A stretch of DNA of 11,019 nucleotides, from positions 1 to 11,019 of the forward strand of contig NZ_QFOA01000091.1 in the NCBI RefSeq assembly GCF_003248505.1, read 5' to 3'. This document shows, piece by piece, positions 5,138 through 11,019 of the stretch. The DNA comes from Sphingobium sp. (GTDB taxonomy: Bacteria > Pseudomonadota > Alphaproteobacteria > Sphingomonadales > Sphingomonadaceae). The position numbers and the translations under genes are program-made. Within the stretch, counting starts at the first letter, position 1. Each line of letters starts with the position of its first letter. The notes beneath the pieces are model-generated. The model ran no database searches and was not told the origin of the DNA. It saw nothing but the letters and a program-made list of their open reading frames with translations.

Positions 5138-5758
5138 CGTCTTTACCTTTCGAATGTCGCTCGAAACCATTCTCGGCGACACCCTCACCGGCCCTTCTCT
5201 CCTCTCTATCCCGCGCTCGCCTCCCGCGCCGCCCGCCCGCGGCGAGGCGCTCCGCCTCCACCAGCGCGACGCCGCCGCGGTCCACGCGCAACGCCCCCGC
5301 CGCCCGCAACTCCGCGCGACACCGCGGCACGATCAGGGGCAGAGGCGCGGCGCGAGGGATGATGAAGGTGGATTGGGGCGCGAGGCCGGGGGCGCGGCGG
5401 TAGCCGCGCGGGTGCTACGCTGGCGAGAGTCGCCGTAGCGAGGGGCGGCGGCGTGAACCGGCGGTCATCGCAGACACTGCGGGAGCGGCGTGGTCGGCGG
5501 CACCGGCAGGTGCGGTCCCGGTATCGGGAGCGAACGGGGGATAGTGGCGGGCCGCGCGGCGGAACGGTTGGCCACCAGCGAAATGCCGCTGGCTTGGTCC
5601 CCCATTATCCCCAGCGTGGCCTCAAGATAGGGCCGACTAGCGAGCGACCAGTTGTCGCCTACGCCTTCAGACAAGAAATCCTGCGATTAAATGCAACGGG
5701 TTGTGTCTCCATAGCTGGCTATCGCAAGGCCGCTACTCGTCAGAATCGGACGGAGGTT
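5138..5758. other. Gene-poor stretch between the SLOG block and the peptidase gene
   Basis: About 620 bp with no confident gene. The left part (5190-5460) is extremely GC-rich and holds an imperfect hairpin, GCTAC...GGCGA-GAG-TCGCC-GTAGC (5414-5439). The right part (about 5650-5758) is visibly richer in A/T, like the peptidase gene that follows. The promoter of the DUF736 gene should lie near 5140-5250 and that of the peptidase near 5650-5760, but no clear -35/-10 pair can be named. A short, possibly decayed minus-strand frame lies at 5465-5674. Confidence 0.5.
5465..5674 (-). pseudogene. Possible degraded small gene
   Basis: A minus-strand frame of 69 codons has only a TTG start (5674), with a weak AGGA before it. 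Its first part (GDNWSLASRPYLEATLG) reads like a real protein. From memory, such a Trp-Ser-Leu...Arg-Pro-Tyr-Leu-Glu-Ala segment opens a family of small conserved mobile-element proteins. The remainder becomes proline-rich (PRSLPIPGPHLPVPP) and does not look like that family. The frame is closed immediately upstream by TAA. This may be a gene remnant at the edge of an insertion, or chance. Confidence 0.25.
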
Positions 5759-5854
5759 ATGAAGGCATATTGGCCTGAGAAATCCTTCATTTCGGGTTTC
5801 CATCCCCGTAGCGATCGGTACGTTCGACAGGAACCAGAGGAAGGTGCCGGATGA
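5759..5854 (+). CDS. Possible 31-residue leader peptide overlapping the peptidase start
   Basis: ATG at 5759 is preceded by GGAGG (5752-5756), but with only 2 nt of spacing, which is poor. The frame runs 31 codons (begins MKAYWPEKSFISGFHPRS) and its TGA overlaps the ATG of the peptidase in an ATGA (5851-5854), the arrangement typical of translational coupling. The same frame is open further upstream to 5453 without a good start. No function is suggested. It may be a leader frame or chance. Confidence 0.3.
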   Translation: MKAYWPEKSFISGFHPRSDRYVRQEPEEGAG

Positions 5855-8019
5855 GCAGAGTTGTTATTGCCATGCTTCTTATTCTGGCGCCCTCGATTGT
5901 GTCATCGCGCCCCATGTCGGTGGACGACGTACTCGGGATGGAACGTTTGGATCGGGCCCAGCTATCCCCCGATGGAATGCTTCTCGCCGCCGTTGTCCTT
6001 CGGCCGGCGAGAGATGAGGAAATATATGGCCGAGCAGCATATGAAATTGATCCATCTCGCGCAGATATATGGCTCATCGATCGCAGCACCGGCGTACGCC
6101 GAAATTTGACAGAAGGACACGCCGAGGCTGCCGGATCCTGGTGTGCGACGTGGTCCCCCGATGGGCAGCGCCTGGCGTTTCTGTCTACGCGCCCGGAAGG
6201 TACTGAGCCCAAAGGCGGCAATAATGTCAGGCTATACATGTGGGATCGGACGACCGATCGGGTCCACAGACTTAGTGACCAGGCGATCGTAACACAAACC
6301 AGGTACGGCAGCGGCGTCAACAGGCTTGATTTCGCGGGTCCGGGGTCGAATTCGCCGAATGTCTGTACGATTGGTGATGAGAATGCCCCGTTCGTTTGGC
6401 TTGACGGAAGTCGACTGCTAGCCGCGATGCTCCCGTCGGGCAGCATTTCGAGCCTCCTCGAAGCCACAGAGCGCTTCTATCGTCATGTATCAATGACCCG
6501 GGACAAAGTGCGCGAGGGCCAGGAAGCCGTGGTCAGTGCCTCTGCGAGTGGTGCAGAGCGCACGACAGTGGGCTCGGATCAGGAAGCGATCCTTACCATC
6601 GTGAACGTAGAGACGGGCACGTCCACAGATTTGGCGCATGTGCCGGCATATCCCTTCAAGGGGAGCCTTGCCGTCCGCGTCTCTCCAAGAGGTGACCGGG
6701 CTGCCGTTATGGCAACCACCGGTGTGCTTGCGCCTGCCAAAGATGCATCCTTTCCCAGAAATGACGGCGAATGGCTGGTTCAGAAAAAATTGGGTCTGGT
6801 CGATCTTCATAGACCGAAAGCCATCGAGTGGATGAAACTACCAGATGAAGCGGCACTACCATTGCTGCTGGTCGGCTGGGCAGGAGATGCCGGAGACACC
6901 TTTACTTTCGCGGCTCGCCCGAAACTGGAAAGCCAAGCCGTCCAATATTTTGCGGCCAATACTGTCACGGGCGTCATCAGACCTGAGACAGATCGTAAAA
7001 AGGACATCATGTCATCCCGGCCCGCTGGACTTCCGGAGAAGGCCCAACTGATTGGCCGCGATGCTAAAGGAATCGTATGGAGCGAGCAGACGGCCCAAGG
7101 CTTATTCGTTCGCGCATCCGCGCGAAATGGAAAAGCTGTCACTCTGCTTGAGCTTAATCGCCACCTAGCCGCAGTGGAGACCGGGCGTACGTTCGAATTT
7201 GATTACCTAAGCGGACACGGTGAGCCTCTGAAGGCGGCCGTTCTGCTGCCTCCAGGATATAAGGGCGGCAGGGTACCCGTGATAACATGGGGATACGCGG
7301 TAGCGACTGTTCCAAGCTGGTCAGACTACTCGCTGGATCTGTATATGCCGGGCATCTACAATCTCCATCTCTACGCCGCTCAGGGGTTCGCCATTCTGCT
7401 CCCGTCGATCCCATTAAAGCGGGATGGCAAGCAAGATCCGCTCACGGAGCTTGCGCTGGATGTTGATCCCGCAGTGGACCGATTGGTCGAACTTGGCATT
7501 GCGGACCGGACACGGGTCGGTTTCATGGGCCAAAGTTTCGGCGGCTATACAGCTTTAGGATTGGCTACGCAGTCCCATCGCTTCAATGCTATTGTGGCCA
7601 TTGCCCCTATATCCGATTTGAGGGCCTACTATGGGGCATTTGATCCGACGGCTCGCGGGTACGATCTCGACGAACAAGATAAATCAGACAATGTGGTAAT
7701 TGCTGAACTGACTTCGCCGGCGGCACAAGGGCCTCCATATGCGAAGGGAGAGTTTTACCAGCGTAACTCCCCCTTGAGTTTCGTCGATCAAGTGAACGCG
7801 CCAGTATTGCTAATCCACGGAGACCTGGACATCCGCGGCACAACATACCAATCGGAGGCATTTTATACGGGCCTATGGCGCCAAGGAAAGACTGCTCGCA
7901 TCCTGCGGTACGGGGGCGAAAATCACTCGTTAGCGGGTTCCCCCGCAACCGTCCGAAGCGTGGTCAGCGAGATCTGCGAATGGTTTCACAAATATCTTTC
8001 ACCAGGCAGCGCTCGATGA
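5851..8019 (+). CDS. Exported S9-family (prolyl-oligopeptidase-like) serine peptidase
   Basis: ATG 5851 follows AGAGGAAGG (5836-5844). The 722-residue product starts with a signal peptide (basic MSR, hydrophobic VVIAMLLILAPSIV, likely cut near Ser19), so it should act in the periplasm or at the outer surface. Residues 20-430 contain PD40-type beta-propeller signatures (AQLSPDGMLLAAV near 37, ATWSPDGQRLAFLSTR near 99, VRVSPRGDRAAV near 278). Residues about 450-720 form the alpha/beta-hydrolase domain. The nucleophile is Ser562 in GQSFGGY, the acid is Asp660 in IHGDLDIRG and the base is His692 in GGENHS, all in the family order. S9 enzymes cleave peptides, often after proline; some sphingomonad members act as lasso-peptide isopeptidases, but no lasso genes are visible here. 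Its base composition is markedly less GC-rich than the genes to its left, suggesting separate acquisition. It converges with the PAPS-reductase-like gene across 94 bp in which I see no clear terminator. Confidence 0.92.
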   Translation: MSRVVIAMLLILAPSIVSSRPMSVDDVLGMERLDRAQLSPDGMLLAAVVLRPARDEEIYGRAAYEIDPSRADIWLIDRSTGVRRNLTEGHAEAAGSWCATWSPDGQRLAFLSTRPEGTEPKGGNNVRLYMWDRTTDRVHRLSDQAIVTQTRYGSGVNRLDFAGPGSNSPNVCTIGDENAPFVWLDGSRLLAAMLPSGSISSLLEATERFYRHVSMTRDKVREGQEAVVSASASGAERTTVGSDQEAILTIVNVETGTSTDLAHVPAYPFKGSLAVRVSPRGDRAAVMATTGVLAPAKDASFPRNDGEWLVQKKLGLVDLHRPKAIEWMKLPDEAALPLLLVGWAGDAGDTFTFAARPKLESQAVQYFAANTVTGVIRPETDRKKDIMSSRPAGLPEKAQLIGRDAKGIVWSEQTAQGLFVRASARNGKAVTLLELNRHLAAVETGRTFEFDYLSGHGEPLKAAVLLPPGYKGGRVPVITWGYAVATVPSWSDYSLDLYMPGIYNLHLYAAQGFAILLPSIPLKRDGKQDPLTELALDVDPAVDRLVELGIADRTRVGFMGQSFGGYTALGLATQSHRFNAIVAIAPISDLRAYYGAFDPTARGYDLDEQDKSDNVVIAELTSPAAQGPPYAKGEFYQRNSPLSFVDQVNAPVLLIHGDLDIRGTTYQSEAFYTGLWRQGKTARILRYGGENHSLAGSPATVRSVVSEICEWFHKYLSPGSAR

Positions 8020-8113
8020 TCGGCTCGTCTTGAAGCAAAGTATTGCGCATGCTGATCGCGCGTTCATCAAATGCTGGGGCCAGTGGACGGTCACTTTTAT
8101 ACAGGTGAGGCAA

Positions 8114-9037
8114 TCAGGCGGCGAGCTTATCGACACCTTCATTGAAGCGATCGATCCATTCGCGCATATGCGGTCGCCGTTCCACGGGAATGGCCGCAGC
8201 GACACGCTGGAAATCAATGAGATCGACGGGTGCGCCTGCGACGATGGCGTCGATCTCGTCGGGATCAAGAAGCCCTCGCTGCCGGATGAACATGGTCATG
8301 GAGCCGGGACGGGCTTTTGTCGCCCGACGCCACAATCCCTCGACATTGCGCAGGCGTGGCGCGGCCCGCGCCTCAACCAACACGATCAATCGAAGCACCC
8401 AGCGCGGCAATTGCGCGACTTCCTCGGAACGCATATGCGCACAGATGACGCAACTCGATTTCGGGGGAACCGGCAAGCCTTCAGCCTCAATCCGCCTGAT
8501 GCAGGCGTCGCGGTCCCAATGCCATTCGTGCAGAAGCGGATAAAGATAGTCGTATCGGGCATCCACGATGCCTTCGCGGTTCGCATAACGCCGGCTGTCG
8601 GCAGGTGAAGCGTCATACCCGATCAGCTTGACAACCTTACCGCCAACCTGCCATATATTATTTGCAAGTTGCCATTTTGACACCCAAAGGTCTTGAGGCT
8701 GTATCTTCCATTTGACCGAACAAGATTTTCTACCAAATGAGGCAGATGGCAAAGTCGAGTTCGTCAGGCAATTCTCCAATATTGTAAAGTACGGCGGCCA
8801 ATGCTTGAATTTCTTCGGCTCGTATCGAACAATATGGTGCGATATGCCTCGATCGTCCATCCATTTCTCAAAAATCGGAAGGTAGGCGTAGCTCTGGGGC
8901 TTTTCGGCGCCAGTATCCGCAGTCAATACGGCATCCAGCCTTCGTCCCCTCGCCACCCATTCGATAATCATGGCGGTGCTGTTTACGCCCATGCCCCAGG
9001 CGGCCACAACTGGGTGGTTGGCAGATGGCATCGTCAT
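8114..9037 (-). CDS. PAPS-reductase-like PP-loop (adenine nucleotide alpha-hydrolase) protein
   Basis: The start at 9037 overlaps the stop of the 68-residue gene as ATGA, so it is likely translated by coupling; no independent ribosome site is visible. The 307-residue product begins with a PP-loop-like strand and turn (VVAAWGMGVNSTAMIIEWVA, residues 10-29). LDAVLTADTGAEKPQSYAYL follows, the usual second strand and 'TG-E' element of the PAPS reductase/adenine nucleotide alpha-hydrolase superfamily. Conserved-looking cysteines are C106 in SCSVKWKIQP and C196/C199 in SSCVICAHM, a pattern seen in mobile-element and phage members that may bind iron-sulfur clusters. No other sulfate-assimilation gene is near, so an assimilatory role is unlikely; adenylation-driven modification of nucleic acid is an inference. 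The middle of the gene (about 8590-8900) is AT-rich relative to both ends. Confidence 0.8.
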   Translation of the reverse strand: MTMPSANHPVVAAWGMGVNSTAMIIEWVARGRRLDAVLTADTGAEKPQSYAYLPIFEKWMDDRGISHHIVRYEPKKFKHWPPYFTILENCLTNSTLPSASFGRKSCSVKWKIQPQDLWVSKWQLANNIWQVGGKVVKLIGYDASPADSRRYANREGIVDARYDYLYPLLHEWHWDRDACIRRIEAEGLPVPPKSSCVICAHMRSEEVAQLPRWVLRLIVLVEARAAPRLRNVEGLWRRATKARPGSMTMFIRQRGLLDPDEIDAIVAGAPVDLIDFQRVAAAIPVERRPHMREWIDRFNEGVDKLAA

Positions 9038-9240
9038 GCGACCATCGCCAGCCAGCGGTCGGGCCAGGCCGGCGGCCGCATCGTAACCCTGAACGCCTGC
9101 AGCGGCGCGACGCCGTGCACGACATAGTGCGGCACACCGGTCGCACGCCGCAGTTGCTGGGCCGTCCTCAGCGCATGATCGAAGCCGGAGAGTTGCCGCC
9201 GCAGAGACGACAGGCTGCTGGGCGGGACAGGCGTGGACAT
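9034..9240 (-). CDS. 68-residue hypothetical protein coupled to the PAPS-reductase-like gene
   Basis: ATG at 9240 has GGAGG (9245-9249) 4 nt upstream. The stop overlaps the next start in ATGA (9037-9034). The product has an Ser/Pro-rich N-terminus, a basic helix (SLRRQLSGFDHALRTAQQLR) and a beta-type segment HYVVHGVAPLQAFRVT, and ends PDRWLAMVA. I do not recognise the family. The start lies 31 nt after the stop of the Myb-like gene, so the three genes form one operon. The tight coupling suggests that it acts together with the PP-loop protein. Confidence 0.75.
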   Translation of the reverse strand: MSTPVPPSSLSSLRRQLSGFDHALRTAQQLRRATGVPHYVVHGVAPLQAFRVTMRPPAWPDRWLAMVA

Positions 9241-9271
9241 GAAACCTCCGGGAAAGAAGCGGCGCCCGTGA

Positions 9272-9934
9272 TCAGGCAGCGATCGGAAGATCGACACCGG
9301 CCGGAACAGCGGTATCGAGCGCCAGCAGGCTGTGGAGCGTGACAGGTGGTCTATTGGCCCGCCGCGTCTTAGGGCCTCGCGTGGGACGCGCCGGATCGTT
9401 GAACCGGCAGCCGAGGCGCGTGGCATGCTTGCCGATGACGGCGGGATCGCGGGCAAGGGCCTGCGCGACATCGACCATCGAGACGCCATATGTCCAGGCG
9501 TTACGGATCGCCCTGTCTTCGTCGGCGCTGAACGCGCGCATGAACCCGTGGACCAGCCCCATGTGGTTCGCATGATAGAGAACGGCGCGCACGCCGCGGC
9601 CAAGCGCTTCGGCGATCTGGCGGGTCGGAACCTTGCCATAGTCCGCGCGTAATCGCGCTTCTTCCTCGGCCGTCCAGACCGGTCCCTGCCGAAATCCGTC
9701 CCGGCGGACATGCGAGCCCCTGAGACCAAGCGCCTCGGCCCGCCAGCGGATCGAGTGAGGTGTGCGGCCAAGCCGCTCGCGCAGCGGCGTCAGGCTCGCG
9801 CCCGTCGCGTAAGCATGACGCAGAAGCGCGTCTTCCTCGGCGATCCACGGGCGGCCCCAGCCCCTGCCATAGCCCAGCTTACGCAGGCGCTGAACGAGGC
9901 TGCGACTGTTCCGGGCCGGGAAGCCTTCGGCCAC
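9272..9934 (-). CDS. Protein with three Myb/SANT-like helical repeats, 5' end cut by IS630
   Basis: The usable start in the window is GTG 9934 (GAGG 5 nt upstream), giving 220 residues. The same frame stays open and protein-like upstream (ELAATGARYVAIAEVL) to the IS630 boundary at 9984, so the native start was probably beyond the insertion and the gene is truncated. Three similar helical repeats are visible: 29-71 (RPWIAEEDALLRHAYATGA...), 86-127 (PVWTAEEEARLRADYGKV...) and 134-175 (RAFSADEDRAIRNAWTYGV...). Each opens with Trp or Phe plus an acidic helix and ends in a basic recognition-type helix, as in Myb/SANT or related helix-turn-helix DNA-binding domains. The upstream residues plus RSLVQRLRKLGY suggest an additional N-terminal HTH. 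It is likely a DNA-binding protein controlling or working with the two genes behind it. Confidence 0.75.
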   Translation of the reverse strand: MAEGFPARNSRSLVQRLRKLGYGRGWGRPWIAEEDALLRHAYATGASLTPLRERLGRTPHSIRWRAEALGLRGSHVRRDGFRQGPVWTAEEEARLRADYGKVPTRQIAEALGRGVRAVLYHANHMGLVHGFMRAFSADEDRAIRNAWTYGVSMVDVAQALARDPAVIGKHATRLGCRFNDPARPTRGPKTRRANRPPVTLHSLLALDTAVPAGVDLPIAA

Positions 9935-9984
9935 CAGAACCTCGGCGATGGCGACATAACGTGCGCCGGTTGCCGCGAGTTCTA

Positions 9985-10005
9985 GAGCGGTTTTCGACCG
10001 TTCTG
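9985..10005 (+). repeat. IS630 left terminal inverted repeat
   Basis: It reads GAGCGGTTTTCGACCG at its outer end and matches the reverse complement of 10996-11016 with three mismatches over 21 bases. It adjoins TA at 9983-9984. Confidence 0.85.
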
Positions 10006-10080
10006 AATCGGTCTGGGATTCCCTTCGGACGCGATTTCTGATTCAGAATCCGTGCTGGTGAAGGAGGCCGGCATGGATGG

Positions 10081-10419
10081 TTGCGCACTCGGCTGTTGGC
10101 AGCGGTGGACAGTGGATCGAGTTGCCGTGCTGCGGCGGCCCGGTTCGGTGTTGCACCATCAACGGCGGTCCGTTGGCGGGCACAGCAGCGCGAGACGGGT
10201 GACATAGCCCCAAAGCCGCGCGGCGGGGATATGCGCTCGCGGCGGGTGGAAGAGCGGGCAGCGGACATTCTGGCCATTTGGGAGGAGCGCAGGGACATCA
10301 CCCTCGAAGAACTACGTCTGGCGCTTGCGGACAAGGGAATGGGCGTTTCCGTGGCCGGGCTACATCGCTTTTTTGTTCGCCGTGGCCTGACGCGCAAAAA
10401 AAGACAGGCCATGCGATAG
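10081..10419 (+). CDS. IS630 transposase, first frame (N-terminal HTH part)
   Basis: This frame encodes the DNA-binding half of an IS630 transposase. A first helix-turn-helix (SSCRAAAARFGVAPSTAVRW) is followed by the GxxxPKPRGGDMRSRR linker. A second HTH follows (ITLEELRLALADKGMGVSVAGLHRFF) and then RRGLTRKK just before the shift site. No ATG occurs in this frame; it is open from 10042 and the only start-like codon near the expected position is TTG 10081. A good AAGGAGG (10061-10067) points instead to ATG 10073, which is in another frame, so a small indel near the start may have damaged the element. The frame ends at TAG 10417-10419 unless a -1 shift at 10396-10402 joins it to the second frame. 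Confidence 0.75.
   Translation: MRTRLLAAVDSGSSCRAAAARFGVAPSTAVRWRAQQRETGDIAPKPRGGDMRSRRVEERAADILAIWEERRDITLEELRLALADKGMGVSVAGLHRFFVRRGLTRKKRQAMR
10396..10403 (+). other. A7G slippery site for -1 frameshifting in the IS630 transposase
   Basis: AAAAAAAG lies where the two transposase frames overlap. In the first frame it reads AAA AAA AGA; slipping one base back gives AAA AAA AAG, producing ...TRKKKTGHAIEQDRPDV..., which restores the continuous sequence typical of IS630 transposases. Programmed -1 shifts at A runs are known in this family. Confidence 0.7.
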
Positions 10420-11003
10420 AGCAAGATCGACCAGACGTCCTGAAACAGCGTCAGGACTGGTTCGAGGGTCAACTCGATCTCGAACCGGAGCGCCTGGTCT
10501 TCATCGACGAAACCTGGACCGCGACCAATATGACCCGCAGCCACGGACGTTGCCCGAAAGGCGAGCGACTGCGGATGGGCTTCCCGCACGGCCACCGCAA
10601 AACCACCACTCTCGTCGCTGGCCTGCGCATGACTGGCATGGTCGCGCCCATGGTGCTCGATGGACCGATTAACGGTGACTGGTTCGAAGCCTACGTCGCT
10701 CAGGTCCTCGTCCCGGAACTGCGGCCCGGCGACGTCGTCATCATGGACAACCTGTCGAGCCACAAGCGCGCATCGGTGCAGGTGCTCATCGAGGCTGCAG
10801 GCGCAACCCTGCGCTTTCTCCCGCCCTACAGCCCAGACTTCAACCCGATCGAGAAAGCGTTCTCCCGCCTGAAGGCCATGCTCCGTAAAGCGGGCGAGCG
10901 AACGGTCAGCGGCCTGTGGAGCTTGATCGGCAAACTCGTCGATATCTTCCAGCCTCAGGAATGCGCCAACTACTTCAGATCGTGCGGCTATGAACCAGAA
11001 TGA
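10401..11003 (+). CDS. IS630 transposase, second frame (DDE catalytic part)
   Basis: Read after a -1 shift, this frame carries the DDE nuclease domain: the first Asp in LVFIDETW (about 10498-10515), the second in VIMDNLSSHK (about 10738-10767) and the Glu in PPYSPDFNPIEKAFSRLK (about 10822-10875). The order and signature phrases are those of IS630 transposases. Other family markers include HGHRKTTTLVAGL and the C-terminal QECANYFRSCGY. The TGA stop (11001-11003) lies inside the right terminal repeat. There is no good independent start, so its product is expected only as a fusion of about 307 residues with the first frame. Confidence 0.85.
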   Translation, partial: KTGHAIEQDRPDVLKQRQDWFEGQLDLEPERLVFIDETWTATNMTRSHGRCPKGERLRMGFPHGHRKTTTLVAGLRMTGMVAPMVLDGPINGDWFEAYVAQVLVPELRPGDVVIMDNLSSHKRASVQVLIEAAGATLRFLPPYSPDFNPIEKAFSRLKAMLRKAGERTVSGLWSLIGKLVDIFQPQECANYFRSCGYEPE

Positions 11004-11016
11004 TCGAAAACTGCTC
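10996..11016 (-). repeat. IS630 right terminal inverted repeat
   Basis: On the complement it begins GAGCAGTTTTCGATCA, pairing with the left end at 18 of 21 bases. It contains the transposase stop codon and adjoins TA at 11017-11018, one base before the window ends. Confidence 0.85.
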
Positions 11017-11019
11017 TAG

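Larger units (their letters stand above)
9985..11016 (+). mobile_element. Complete IS630-family insertion sequence (about 1.03 kb)
   Basis: Imperfect terminal inverted repeats bound the element: 9985-10005 and 10996-11016, with 18 of 21 bases matching, beginning GAGCGGTTTTCGACC on the left and GAGCAGTTTTCGATC on the complement of the right. Each is flanked by TA (9983-9984 and 11017-11018), the target duplication characteristic of the IS630/Tc1-mariner group. It encodes one two-frame DDE transposase on the plus strand and interrupts the 5' part of the Myb-like gene. Confidence 0.9.

Noticed and set aside
5453..5854. 133-codon plus-strand frame ahead of the peptidase
   Set aside because: GTG start without a ribosome site and an Arg-rich shadow-like N-terminus; only the last 31 codons are worth noting.
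5759..8019. Lasso-peptide cluster (precursor plus isopeptidase)
   Set aside because: The 31-residue frame lacks a lasso-type leader Thr and Gly core, and no cyclase, protease or TonB receptor gene is present.
8030..8608. 192-codon plus-strand frame
   Set aside because: Antisense to the PAPS-reductase-like gene; no domain or ribosome site.
9879..10763. 294-codon minus-strand frame through the IS element
   Set aside because: Antisense shadow of the transposase, joined to the end of the Myb-like region in the wrong frame.
1..11019. tRNA, rRNA, CRISPR array or replication origin
   Set aside because: No cloverleaf, no rRNA-like sequence, no regularly spaced direct repeats and no iteron-like arrays were seen on either strand.

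Overview
This GC-rich window has the look of an alphaproteobacterium, most likely a sphingomonad. That assignment is an inference from base composition, strong GGAGG-type ribosome sites, the DUF736/DUF2493 gene set and an IS630 transposase of a type I associate with that group. The region looks accessory (plasmid or integrative-conjugative element). It contains no tRNA, rRNA, CRISPR array, replication gene or integrase.

Positions 1-5137 hold a compact block read almost entirely on the minus strand. From upstream to downstream it contains: a DUF736 protein with an SSB-like acidic tail (5137-4670); a 93-residue protein that matches only the N-terminal domain of the next two genes (4586-4305); two paralogous proteins of about 330 residues, each an N-terminal domain joined to a C-terminal DUF2493/SLOG nucleotide-binding domain (4218-3208 and 2805-1822); a smaller, more divergent SLOG-like protein (1541-1020); an unknown acidic 115-residue protein (577-230); and an open frame running off the left edge (165-1). 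One small coiled-coil gene (777-1019) runs on the plus strand. Nearly every minus-strand gene is followed by a GC hairpin with a T tract. In three cases the next ribosome site and start codon lie within about 35 nt of that hairpin, leaving no room for a promoter. The leader of the 2805 gene is long and structured and ends in a 9-bp hairpin that covers part of its own ribosome site.

Positions 5138-8019 are a long gene-poor stretch followed by an exported S9-family (prolyl-oligopeptidase-like) serine peptidase with a complete Ser-Asp-His triad. Its base composition is clearly less GC-rich than the block to its left, which suggests separate acquisition.

Positions 8114-9984 hold a three-gene minus-strand operon: a regulator-like protein with three Myb/SANT-like helical repeats, a 68-residue unknown, and a PAPS-reductase-like PP-loop protein coupled to the 68-residue gene by an ATGA overlap. 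The 5' end of the regulator gene is cut by a complete IS630-family element (9985-11016) inserted at a TA. The transposase is split into two frames at an A7 run, consistent with -1 frameshifting.

The most interesting candidate system is the SLOG block: three nucleotide-sensor-type proteins, a free-standing copy of their partner domain and a putative single-strand DNA-binding accessory protein, with what look like RNA-level controls between genes.
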